NCBI GenBank assembly: GCA_949152475.1
Contig: OX424568.1
Span: 6,361,667 to 6,425,666, forward strand
DNA length: 64,000 nucleotides
Origin: Terebella lapidaria
Taxonomy: Eukaryota > Annelida > Polychaeta > Terebellida > Terebellidae
Direction: 5' to 3'
Below, in pieces: positions 13,091-24,259 of the stretch; positions within the stretch are counted from its first letter, which is position 1; every line of letters begins with the position of its first letter. Position numbers and translations under genes: made by a program. Below the pieces are notes generated by a model. The model worked only from the letters and a program-made list of their open reading frames with translations, was not told the origin of the DNA and made no database searches.

Positions 13091-13692
13091 ACGAAGGGAC
13101 CAGGTGGGTACATGTAGTAGAGTGGACACGAAGCCACAGGTGAATACAAGTATCAGAGGACATAAACACATGGGCACTGCACGAGTACATATGCCAGTCG
13201 GATCGGATACATGTAGGAGAGGGCAGGGACAGGGCGATGCTAGTAGGCGACAGAAGCATAGAGGAACAAGTCGGGTGCATGTAGCGGGCGGCACCAACAC
13301 AGAATAACAGGGCAGGTACAGGTAAGAGAGGGCGTGGACGCAGAGGAACATCTGGAGCGAGTAATGTAGGAGAAGTCTGCACAAACACGGACAGTGTCAG
13401 TGCATGAGTAGAGGGCATAAACGTGAAGAGACAGGTTGAATGCATGTAGAAGAGGACATGGACGTGAAGGGACAAGGCGAGTGCATGTGGGAGAGGGCAT
13501 GGACATGACGGGACAAGGCGAGTGCATGTGGAAGAGGACATGGACGTGAAGAGACGAGGCGAGTGCATATGGGGGAGGGCATGGACGTGAAGGGACAAGG
13601 CGAGTGCATGTGGGGGAGGGCATGGACGTGAAGGGACAGGATGGATACATATATAGGAGAGGGCATGGACATGACGGGACAAGGTGAGTGCA
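13091..13692. repeat. 41-bp minisatellite, degenerate edge and subfamily C
   Basis: From 13091 to about 13430 the units are degenerate and of variable length. From 13430 to 13692 a third consensus appears with the same 41-bp spacing: GAGTGCATGTGGGAGAGGGC and ATGGACATGACGGGACAAGG. The array ends abruptly at the start of the 24-bp repeat. Confidence 0.85.
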
Positions 13693-14200
13693 TAAATGTC
13701 CTCAGTTGGGTTGTGTTTATGTCCTCAGTTGGGTCGTGTTTATGTCCTCAGTTGGGTCGTGTTTATGAATGTCCTCAGTTGGGTTGTGTTTAATGTCCTC
13801 AGTTGGGTTGTGTTTAATGTCCTCAGTTGGGTTGTGTTTATGAATGTCCTCAGTTGGGCTGTGTTTAATGTCCTCAGTTGGGTTGTGTTTAATGTCCTCA
13901 CTTGGGCTGTGTTTAATGTCCTCAGTTGGGTTGTGTTTAAAGTCCTCAGTTGGGCTGTGTTTAATGTCCTCAGTTGGGTTGTGTTTAATGTCCTCAGTTG
14001 GGTTGTGTTTAAGGTCCTCAGTTGGGTTGTGTTTAAGGTCCTCAGTTGGGTTGTGTTTAATGTCCTCAGTTGGGTTGTGTTTAAGGTCCTCAGTTGGGTT
14101 GTGTTTAAGGTCCTCAGTTGGGTTGTGTTTAATGTCCTCAGTTGGGTTGTATTTATGAATGTCCTCACTTGGGCTGTGTGTATAAATGTCCTCAGTTAGA
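13693..14200. repeat. 24-bp tandem repeat (about 20 units)
   Basis: The core unit is TGTCCTCAGTTGGGTTGTG plus TTTAA, 24 bp, measured at 13867 and 13891. Some units carry 4-5 extra bases (ATGAATGTCC). Single-base variants change TTGGG to CTTGGG or GGTT to GGCT. Because 24 is a multiple of 3, long repetitive ORFs appear on both strands, and these are by-products. Two decayed half units with GTCCTCACTTGGCAGG and GTCCTCAGTTGGCAGG lie at 14322-14366, so the array once reached further. Confidence 0.93.
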
Positions 14201-14374
14201 GTGTAAAATTTCATACCAGAAAATATTGACTTTTCGAAAATACTGAATGAACGGATTGTTTTTAATTTCCGATATGAGTTTAAAACTAATTTTTTATGGC
14301 TGTATGTGCTGCAGAAATGGTGGTCCTCACTTGGCAGGTGAAAAATCATGGTCCTCAGTTGGCAGGTTATACGA

Positions 14375-14375
<1 letters not shown>

Positions 14376-14429
<54 letters not shown>

Positions 14430-14463
14430 TGTGCGTGTGTGTGTGGGTGTGTTTGTGTGTGTG
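14376..14463. repeat. (GT)n microsatellite
   Basis: Nearly uninterrupted GT dinucleotides with a few TATG, GCG and GGG interruptions near the 3' side. Confidence 0.95.
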
Positions 14464-17400
14464 AATGCATGATGCTTGGGTGATAAAGAAATATTGATAC
14501 ACAGATATATTGTTATATATTTTACTCACGTTTTCGTGAAACATGCAATAAAGCACTAAACTTACTAGCTTCGTCATTTTGTCATCTGGTCTTTGCTACT
14601 TTATATGTACCGGGGGTATGTGTCAAATACAGAAGTATTGATTTGTTGTGTATTGTGAAGAACTGAACAACTTTGGTCTTACTGAGTATATAGCTTGTGA
14701 ATTAACAGCACACTCGGTGAAAAAAATGTGTGCAACTACTGCAATACCAAAAAGTCTTAAATTGCCTAAAAATTACGCGAAGACATAGACACCTTGTTCA
14801 ACGCATTGTTATTCCCAAAGTAAAGAGAATACCACGAATCAACCTAATTATTCGTATTCTATATCTAATTACCTTCAATATGGTATATTACAGTACAAGT
14901 TATGTTAAAATTGATGATCATAGTGACTTGGGGAAAATACAGTATTTTTGGTGTTTTGCGGAGACCTTTTTTTACGAAAAATTGGGATAGTTTGGGTGTG
15001 GTTACAAACAGCTCAATAATCAATAGTGGGAATGAGTTATTTTATTGTTACCACTCGATACGGGACTGAGGACACCCCAGGGCTTAATAAAAATCCACTG
15101 ACATTTTGTTGTGGGGGGGGGGGGGGGGGGTGCATGGTAGCCTATCTGGGCTGCCGGCCTACTAGTAGTGACACCACGGTTATATCGTGAACGTGCTGAT
15201 AGGTTTGTGAGACATTCGCTGACACCGCAGTAATGGAGTACTGTATACCTCTTTATCGTGCGGTCGCCAAACCTTCCATTACACAACTTAATAAATACAA
15301 AATAGAAAAAAATATAACGTTCGAAACATTGGTGGGTACACTAAGACATAATAGGGCCTGAGGGTGGTGAGTTACCCAAAACGAAATGATAACTAATCAT
15401 TATGATCCATACAGGCGCACATTACATGTTTATTGTGGCAGGACAAGCTGTGATTACATGTGTCCATTATGATTCATACAGATGTACCGGTACATGTTCA
15501 TAGAGGCAGGGTAAATATTAGTATTTAGTGCTGGAATAAGAAACTTAGCTTCGCTTTACAATTTGTTTACCATTTTGAGTTCCACTTTACCATTTTTGTC
15601 ATCCGTTACCATTTTGTATTCGGAATTTCCACACGTGTATTACATATTTTATCTGCATTTCTGAAGGCAAAATGATTAAATTATCATTAATTAATGGGTC
15701 ATTATTCTTTCTGTTTTCGCTATTTCATTCACACTTACATGTAAGTAATGTACGTGAAATAATTTTCCGAAAAGGCAGGATTTTTCTTCTGTATTTTACA
15801 TTGCTCAGATTTTCATTTCTGAATTTACCCATTGAAATGGATGGATCTAGAGTGATGCTAAGTTTTACTGATACATACAGACGTAAATGGTATGAAGGTA
15901 TCATAATGGTGGCTGATGGTGTGAATAACACACTTGACAAAAGAAAACGTCACGATATAGTACGATTATGCCTACTGGTTATACATATATTATGCATGTA
16001 CTCGTAAGTTCAATAACTTGGAGACACACTTGTATTCACATGAGAATATTTCCTCTCTTCTACCACTTTCCACATGCTAAATATATCGTGGTTGTTTCAG
16101 GATGAGGCCACAAATATAATAGGCCTACCACACATAATAGTCCAGGGGTACTCACTCGGCAGACGGGTTACGTAAAAACAAGCGCTGTTGAATGGTTGGA
16201 CGCAGCAGCAGAGGGTGGGGGTAGGGGGGGGGGGGAGGGACATTTGCGGGAGAATAATGGATGGCTTGTTGTTTTATGCACAGACAAGATCAATGAAGCG
16301 TGCCACGTTAACAGCCAAGCAAACCCTGTGCAAGTTCTTACTTGTTCCTGGTGTATCAATACTGTTGTTAGAATATTGATATTGCTTCCCAGAAATGGTC
16401 ACAATTTCCAGGAATATGCTGAATTGTTTTAATGAGAATCCCACAAGCAGTGTGTAAACGTTATTAACGGTCGATGCCTTGTACTAAGTCCTCAGTTTTA
16501 CTGGTGTATGAATACTGTTACGAGCGATCGAATATCAGATTTTTTTCCCCCAGAAATATACATAGATCTACACAATTACACATATACATATAGGCCTACG
16601 ATATGATATATGATACAAATATTCAATATTAAACACATACAGAAACACAATTCAGTGATCTTATTTACATCAACTTGAAATTCAACCTGAACCTACAGCC
16701 GGAATTTTTCATCATAGATTGAACTGTCTGTGGTGTATGTGCGAGTTTTATCGTTTATTCACAGGTATATATCATCATGTTCCACCAGACTACGGACTTT
16801 TTGTGCAACATGCGATTTCAAAATCCAGATACAAATGTGGACGACGACGACGGATACAACCCCATGAAAATGGGTTACTAGTACATACTTTAGGTCCGGT
16901 ACCTAAAACAGACGTGTCCCAGCCAATAACAACATTGAAGTACCCGTTCACTTAATTGCGCCTCCCCTCAACACTCCACCCCAAGGCCCCTGAACAAATG
17001 TTGTTGAAATATGTTCAAAAGCAGGTCGATTACAGTGAATAATGAATATGTGTAAAGTTTAGATCCAGGCCACACTCATACATAATGTTTTGTTTTACAG
17101 GGTAGTCATATGACCGAGGGACATTTAAGACTTTTCAGGTGGGGTAATTGTTTTATTTTCAACAAAATTGTGGCAGTTGGAGGGGAGTTGGGGGGGGGGG
17201 GGGGGGCTGATGGAGGGCGAGGGTGATCTATCCATGTTTATCCATGAGGAAATCTCCAGGCCGTTATCACTGCAATGATTTTGTTGTACAGACTACATGA
17301 ACATGAATGAACATGATCAATCGATATTCGGAAAAACGCCAGCGAAAAAATAACGTTTTACCTGGGATGCAGGTATGATTAACACCGTCAGTAGACTGTG

Positions 17401-17560
17401 GGTGGAAACGCGCGTTACCACACACAAAATGGCAGACGCATCTCGGCTTCGCAAATTCGACAAATATATCCATTGCATCAAAATGCGACTGGTTAATTGG
17501 TTTTCATATTTGTTTCATTTGTAACTTACATGACGATATGAACGTTCTGTTCAATTTTTT
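14464..17560. other. Intergenic sequence, no supported gene
   Basis: AT-rich sequence with G runs at about 15112-15130 and 16218-16234 and one more at about 17190-17206. Two diverged copies of a short motif (CATTATGATCCATACAG, CATTATGATTCATACAG) lie near 15398 and 15466. Several short ORFs exist (for example 15672-16007) but none shows a domain, good codon use or splice context that I trust. 17383-17433 is listed separately. Confidence 0.4.
17383..17433 (-). repeat. 51-bp segment shared with the promoter region of the single-exon gene
   Basis: On the minus strand this reads GCCATTTTGTGTGTGGTAAC, then GCGCG, then CACCCACAGTCTACTGACGG. It matches 25825-25875 with about two differences over 51 bp. 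The flanks do not match, so it is either a remnant of a dispersed repeat or a shared regulatory block. Confidence 0.75.
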
Positions 17561-17571
17561 TTCAGAGTATA

Positions 17572-18240
17572 TTGGGAATATCCAATTTAATTGAAATTAG
17601 TCAAACAAGTACCGTCTTTCAAGCATATATACCATTTATATTCACAGTGCAAGGACAACGTGCGTGTATAGCTGCATGTTTCTCAGCGGAGTTCTGCAAG
17701 ATTTCGCCCCAGTTCTGGATATACATGTATGTGGAATATCGCAGGAATATCAAGAGATCCGGAATCACCAAAACACCGTTTTCACTGGATTTCGCTCAGA
17801 GGGCGGATAATTTCTATAACCAAGTAACAAAATATCGTCAACAAAATGTGAATATATCGTATGGATACAAGTTACTACTAAACCATGCTATACTGTGCAA
17901 ATCGATTTGCATTTCCATTTGTATATTTTCCACATATATATTGTTTGAATGTCTGATTTTGATGTATATTTGTGTGTCCTTGTCGAAGTGATCATTGGAA
18001 GTTAAACACGTGTACAAAAGAGTGTTATTTATCATATACAGATTTTTCAACTCACAATTGGTAGGTTACATGGCGAGAGTCTGCAGGTTATTATCTGAAA
18101 TAGTAACCTCTCGGGAGGTTATTATTCAATTTATTAACCTCCACACCGAGTTCCTAACATGGATAATAACCCTTGAGAACAATGGAACACTCCCCAAATC
18201 ATGCACTATTGATGATGTACATGATTGGGTAGCAAAATGA
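17572..18240 (+). CDS. Weak candidate: one or two exons of an unknown gene
   Basis: The reading frame at 17572-17991 is open for 139 codons. A second open stretch reading MARVCRLLSEIVTSREVIIQ..IDDVHDWVAK starts at 18070, ends at TGA 18238-18240, and follows a TATACAG acceptor-like site at 18035-18041. The second stretch has protein-like composition and could be a terminal exon. I recognise no domain in either. Chance ORFs in AT-rich DNA are a serious alternative. Confidence 0.2.
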
Positions 18241-19346
18241 ATTATCTGTAGGCAGGGAATATTCAATTCATCCAGAGTGTTTGTAGGTCGTAATGCCTAT
18301 CCAAAACAATGAAAAGAGGGTGTTAGTCCCGTAATTCACTCCATCGTAGATGGTAACGCTCATTTTGACTCCCGGGTTTTGACTTTCGGATCCTGAGACC
18401 GAGAATAGAAGAGGGCCCAGGGTTAGCCCTAATACCATCCAACGCCGCCTCTTTGAACCAGGCAAAAAATGCGCACGTCCCCTACCAACGGCCAGTTCAC
18501 GCACCTAGCACGTCCTGCATGCCAAGCAACTTCATCATATCATTCAGCTTTGTTATCAATGTATATTCAATATCGTTTGACATATTTCCAGACTTTCTTT
18601 TTCCTGATTAGTGCGCATTCAATCAAAGAGAATATCCAATTTTGGTATATCAAAATAGATAACGTTTTATCACCACTCATACCATGCTTATACATACTTA
18701 TACACGAGCCAATTCCCGAGCTTCAGCGAGAGGATTGGCGAGTCTAGATTCATACCCTAGGCTGTGAGTTGTCTATTGTACAGTACTTGTATACTGAAAA
18801 TATTAGCCAATCATCGGTTTGTCGAAAGGTCATCATCCTGACGAAGTTTGGTCGTCCACCTGACGATGCTGAAACCAGCAAGTTTTGGGTTGTCGATCTT
18901 GGTCATCTTCAAAAGTTGGACAATAGTTCGTCGAATAAATGAACTATATCAATTATTCGTCAAATAGTCAAGTTTGTCAAACATTTGTCAAAAGATCGTC
19001 AAAACATCAAGACTGACTACTTTATTTAGTTTCATTTTATTTTCATGATAATACAAGCGCACAACAGTAGAAAGGCACATGCCTGTACAAACACACAAAT
19101 TATTCAGTGTGATACAACAATGTCATTGGTCAATATGTCACTGCATGACATTTCGACTGATCACATCTGATCAGATGCGAAATCACTCCTGTCACCACAC
19201 AGTCCAGTAAGTAGGAGGTGCATTCGCCAACGACTAGATATAAATAATTCCTTCTGGAGTATAAATAATATACATAATTGGAAATATATATTCAAATTTT
19301 ACCAATATGATATCATGAAAGCATGATTGAGGGTGGTTTTTATTAG
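18241..19346. other. Intergenic sequence, nothing recognised
   Basis: The stretch holds repeated TCGTC/GACGA words at 18820-19010 and a small imperfect palindrome near 19160-19185 (GATCACATCTGATC). I see no gene or known repeat. Confidence 0.4.
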
Positions 19347-20420
19347 CTTACCGACCCATATGGGCCGATAAGCTATTGTCGTTGTCGTCCGTCGTCCGTC
19401 GTCTGTCCGGCAAATAACTGTCTTTTAGCTTGAAGAATTTAATTTTTTTTACCAAAACATACCTTGGGCTAATAAGCTGAAAGTTTTATTTCAATTCTTT
19501 TATTCAATCGTTTTTGCCGATTTGGCGGGTTTTTCGACGAAAAATGGCCAATTTCGGACTTTGGTGGCCATTTTCTCAAAAACTGTCTGATTAGTTTGGG
19601 ATTTTTGTTTCAAAAGATTCCACTTTGTAACTGTGTTATAATCGCCGGTCTGCTTATGGCGGCCATTTTGAATTTTTGACTGGTCAGCGAAATTTTTTTA
19701 CAGCCCAAATCGCGTTACTATTCATTTTGGGTCGTTTCTAGGTGGAAAAAAATTAACCCTTTGAAAAAAAAATTGGATTTTTCCCTTCATAATGGGAACT
19801 GCCACAACTGTACTAATAGATGGCTTAAAGATAATGGAGTTTAGATATTGGCACTTTCTATATGAGAAGTCATATGGCGATTTGTGTGGTGACCTAGAAT
19901 TTGACCTTCGATGACCTTGAAATGTCAACACAGCCATTTTAGATAGATGCCTAAATTTGCCTCTACAGAGATATGCATGTAGATATAGCTTATGTTTGCA
20001 TTATGAACATATGGGAAGTCATACACAGCACAACTAATGATGACCTTGTGTTTGACATCGGATGGCTTCGAGTCAAAGCAGTGATGTTGGGTAAAAAAGC
20101 ACCCAAATTCGGACTTTATTTGTCCTCTCTCAAAAAATTAACTAATCAGTTTTGAGGTTTTTTTCTTTTATTTCAGATTATGCCAATTGGGATACATCGT
20201 GTTGCAAGAGATTGCGCGCCCTAAATTCTTCATAAGGCCAGATGCATAGGCCATAAAGTGCAGAAATTGGCTACTGTGACCAAAACATAGAGGTCAGGTT
20301 CGTAATATACCGGTAATCACAGAGGCAGTTTCATTTGGATTATAATTTGGTGACCTTAATTAAACTTGACCCAAGATGACTTTGGTAAACCTCAATGTCA
20401 CATTGGACATGAACTATTTG
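19347..20420 (+). repeat. AGCTTACC-family element, sister of the GGTTACC family
   Basis: It starts with AGCTTACCGACCC, ATAT and GGGCCGATAAGCT, which form a terminal hairpin like that of the GGTTACC family but with different stem bases. GTCGTCCGTCGTCCGTCGTC and GGCGGCCATTTTGAATTTTT follow, both shared with the 44830-45870 copy. 'TGACCTTGA' motifs continue to about 20400. The 3' end is uncertain. Confidence 0.6.
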
Positions 20421-20527
20421 AACTTCTTGCGTTTGCAAACAAATGACTTTACATATCTCTTATGGTTGTATAACGGGTAATTAGGGAATCATACAGGTAG
20501 CAGTTTGTAAATATTCTTGTTTTTAGT

Positions 20528-20700
20528 GAGCATGTGTTGCTTGGTTCCCGCCTACAGCTTGGTACTAGTCCATGCAAAAACAAAAAAAAGAAAAAAAAAA
20601 CAGTCACCGAACGGCCTGAAAACCCGGGATTTTCGTGTTGGGCCCAATATCTCATGAAATTCAGTGTGTATGTGCCAATAAATGTGTCAGATCCATGGGG
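20528..20700 (+). repeat. Left arm of an inverted repeat
   Basis: This arm pairs in inverted orientation with 21070-21243. Shared words include ACAGCTTGGTACTAGTCCAT (left) against ACAGCTTGGTACTGGTCCAT (right, reverse complement), and CCCGGGATTT. Identity looks like about 80 percent. The 370-bp loop holds no recognisable gene. Confidence 0.8.
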
Positions 20701-21069
20701 GACCCTCATAGCCTGGACACATTCTGAGTAGTCTACATTGGAAACAGTTGAAATAAATATTTTGAACAGTTTAATATCTAAATGTGACAGATTTCTGGCA
20801 ACCTTTACCTGGGTCAGCCAACTGCTCTCAAACATGATTTTTTAAAGAATTACTGTTTTTTCTTTGGAAAATATTATCCTTGATGGTAAATGCCACTGAC
20901 AGTTGATTTGGTCAGCTATCTCAGGTAAATAATATTACCAGCAACAATATATACCTATTTACTGATAATGGTTATATCACCGATGTATGAAGTTGCCGTA
21001 TGTTGCCAAAAATCTCAAAATATACCAAAAATTCACTTCTATACCATCCAAATGATTCCATTGAATGGA

Positions 21070-21243
21070 TATTAAGATATTTCATGGCTCTGACACATCT
21101 ATTGGCACACACACACTGTATAAAGTGTATTTCATGAGATATTGATTCAACACGAAATCCCGGGTTTCCAGGCCCTTCGGTAGCAGTTTTTTTGCATGGA
21201 CCAGTACCAAGCTGTAAGCGGGAATCAAAGCAAGAGCATGTGC
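21070..21243 (-). repeat. Right arm of an inverted repeat
   Basis: Reverse-complement partner of 20528-20700. The short ORFs across it are shadows. No target duplication could be identified at the outer ends. Confidence 0.8.
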
Positions 21244-21471
21244 AACGTTCCACTGCCTGTTCATGAATATCAGATTGCTTTTTGGTGTGTAGTTGGATTT
21301 GCAATATTTCCAAATCCTTAAAAATCTGTTCTTGTTCAGGACCACATTTGTTAGCCATACAAATAAAAAGCACCATTGTTCACTCTAACGTTGAGGTTTG
21401 CCATTTGCCCGGATGATTGTTCAATGGATTAATCATTATATTTTTGGGGGGGCGAAAATGTCACAGTGGAA

Positions 21472-22738
21472 TACCCCCGTCACACCGGATTGGCGGTGCC
21501 ACGGCGGGGCTTGTACAATGTAAATCGCCGTGGCACCGCCATGATCGCCGTGGTTCCTCGGCGATTCCGCGTTTGATCGCCGTATTACCGCGGAAAACTG
21601 TCAAGACCGCGGACCTTCGCGGTGGCAGGGCGGAAGTTTTGAACATGTTCAAAACTTCTGCCGTGCCACCGTGAGTGGGCCAATCCGCAGTAGGATCGTT
21701 GTGCCACCGCCATAACCGCCGTGGAACCGTACCAGGACCTCATTAGCCTCTCCATAACCGTCATGTATCCTCAGTAAGACCGCCGTGCAACCGCCAGAAA
21801 AGTAAACTGGCGACCCTACTGTGATCAAGTGGCGGGGATGGCGGTGCTACTGAGGTGCTACCACGGGAGCACTGCGGGTATGGGGGTGCCACGGCGGACT
21901 CAATGAGGAATTCGAGAAAACTAGGCGATCTTACTGCGACGCCACTGCGTTCACACGGCGGTGGTGGCGGTGTTATTGAGGTGTCTGTACGGCAATGGCG
22001 TTTCCACTGCGGTTGCAGGGATGTTGCCTGAGAGTCTTGCACGGTGCTACTGCGGTCAAATTTTTGCATATAAAAGCTTTGGTTTTCTGAATGAATTTCA
22101 AGTGTTTTGAAAGTTTTGAAACACTTCAGATCAATTCATTGATAAAAAATAATGGCAGATAACAGAAATTTGATCGTCATGCAAAAATTGCTGCCAGATG
22201 AGCAAGCAATCCTCATGGGAAGTCTCCTCTTCCGAGGGTGGAGGGGGCGTAGGAGGGCGTTTCTTGGTAGCTCTTCCCCTTGTTGTGGTACGTTTCGGCA
22301 TAATTACTGTTCGGCATAATTTCTTCAGCAAAAAAAGGTAATGAATTTCACCGAAAACCACCTCCCTTTTATATAACCGCGTCGTTCCGCGATGCTGCCG
22401 CAGTGTCACCATCGTAGTACCTCGGTAGCACCGCCATCCCCGTAGTAGCACCTCAGTGGCCCCTCAATGCTTCCCCCAACACCGTAGTACTGCCGCCAAT
22501 GATCGCCGTGGAACCGCCAACCAAACCGTAGTGGTAACTCAGTAGGATCGCCATGTCCGCAGTGACGCCACCGTGCTTCCTCTCTGGATCCTCAGTAGTA
22601 CCGTGAAGAAAACCTCACGTTTGATGAGAGGGGAAAAATACGAAAACCCTACTGGAGGTATAACTACGGTGATGGCGGTTTTGACTGAAAACGGTTGTGG
22701 TACCGTTGTGGCACCGCCAGTCCAGTGTGACGGGGGTA
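21472..22738. mobile_element. 1.27 kb non-autonomous TIR element, TACCCCCGTCACAC termini
   Basis: The left end TACCCCCGTCACACCGGATT and the right end reverse complement TACCCCCGTCACACTGGACT match for nearly 40 bp (both then run GGCGGTGCCAC). The interior repeats GCC-GTGG words such as ACCGCCATGATCGCCGTGG in both orientations and is strongly GC-rich compared with its flanks. It encodes no transposase. GAA stands directly outside both ends, a possible 3-bp target duplication. I cannot assign the superfamily. Confidence 0.85.
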
Positions 22739-22820
22739 GAAGACGGCTCGATTTTGGAGTGATAGCTGCAGTTGACATCAACAACAACGTAAGCTGTGTA
22801 TTAACTTCCTGATACAAAAA

Positions 22821-24145
22821 AAACGAGACAATCAGAGATTGCAGACCCTCGCCCTTCAGATTTAGTCACTAAAATTAGGCGATAATTGAGAGTTTTGGTC
22901 TTAAGACCATCGGTTGTACGCCATACGATTGGGAATTGGCCAAAGAAAAATACAAAAATAGGTTGAACATTTAATATTGATTAGAACCGGAGTTATAGTC
23001 AATTATGTGATTTTATTTTTTCAGTTGCCATGGCAACCGTTTTCAGCCGATTTTGGCAAAATTTGAAAGGGATTGAGCCACTTTCATAGCACTCCAGCCC
23101 TATAAATTTCAAATCTATCGGACCATTTGCCTTTGAGTTATGAGCGCAGACATTTGCACTGAAACGTCGCTGGCCAAAAATAACCCCCAATTTTTCGACA
23201 TCGGGCGATAATGGAGAGTTTTCGTCGTACGACCATCGGTCGTACACCATACAATCGGGAAATGGCCCAAAAAAAATACAAAAATAGTTGGAAAAATTAA
23301 TATCAAGTAGAACCGGAGTTAAAGCCAATTATGTGATTTTCTTTTTTCCGTTGCCATGGCAACCGTTTTCATCCGATTTTGGCAAAATTCTGAAAGGGCT
23401 GAGCCAGCACCATAGCACCATTGCCCTATAAATTTCAAATCGATCGGGGGGTTTGCCTTTGAGTTATAAGCGCAGACATTTGCACTGAAACGTCGCTGGC
23501 CAAAAAAATTCGAAACCGTGACCCCCAATTTTTCGACATCGGGCGATAATGGAGAGTTTTGGTCGTACGACCACGGGCCATATATCATATGATCAGGAAT
23601 TGGCCATAGAAAAATACAAAATTAGTTAGAAAAATTTATCTTGAATAGAACCGGAGTTATGGTCAATTATTGATTTTTACATTTTCCGTTGCCATGGTTT
23701 GCCTTTGAGTTATAAGCGCAGACATTTGCACTGAAACGTCGCTGGCCAAAAAAATTCGAAACCGTGACCCCCAATTTTTCTACATCGGGCGATAATGGAG
23801 AGTTTTGGTCGTACGACCACGGGCCATATATCATATGATCAGGAATTGGCCATAGAAAAATACAAAATTAGTTAGAAAAATTTATCTTGAATAGAACCGG
23901 AGTTATGGTCAATTATTGATTTTTACATTTTCCGTTGCCATGGCAACGGTTTTTGTCCGATTTTGACAAAAATTGAGGAGGACCGAGCCACGGTGATACT
24001 TCTCCCCTATAAATTTCAGGACGATCGGACCATTCGGTTTTGAGTTATGCGCGCGGACAGACAAACAAACAAACAAACAGACAAACAGACATACAAACTG
24101 ACAGACCCAATTACAATACCCTCTGCCCCTATCGGGGCGAGGGTA
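22821..24145 (-). mobile_element. CCCTCGCCC-family element with internal tandem units
   Basis: One end is AAACGAGACAATCAGAG followed by ATTGCAGACCCTCGCCC. The other is a GGGGCGAGGGTA end next to a hairpin (CCCCTATCGGGG). A second copy in opposite orientation at 39039-40007 has the same two ends. The interior is three to four tandem units of about 330-340 bp, each with GATAATGGAGAGTTTT and TTGCCATGGCAACCG. The unit before the last has lost about 90 bp. An ACAAACAAACAGACAGAC-type simple repeat lies at 24057-24105. Non-coding. Confidence 0.8.
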
Positions 24146-24259
24146 AAAAACACCCATGTGATATATCATTATATTTGTGTAAACACTGCTCAATAATACA
24201 GAAAATATGGATTTACAAGATAATTTGATAGTTATCCATCAGGGCTATGATTAAAAAAT

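Noticed and set aside
3329-13384. Many long minus-strand ORFs (up to 1,536 codons) with P/S/T/C-rich repeats
   Set aside because: They are translations of the 41-bp minisatellite, whose unit has no stop on that strand. Overlapping frames give the same cycle, and no unique domain or splice context is present.
3431-14200. CRISPR array
   Set aside because: The repeats are head-to-tail with no unique spacers, and the sequence is eukaryotic.
13696-14577. Repetitive ORFs on both strands over the 24-bp repeat (HNPTEDIK and VLSWVVFN cycles)
   Set aside because: Explained by a stop-free 24-bp unit, plus a GT microsatellite translated as poly-TH or poly-CV.
15672-16007. 111-codon ORF
   Set aside because: The N-terminal half is hydrophobic and AT-driven, and no domain, splice signal or homologue is recognised.
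21417-22817. Several ORFs rich in A, P, R and T
   Set aside because: They read through the GC-rich repeats of a TIR element and share no domain.
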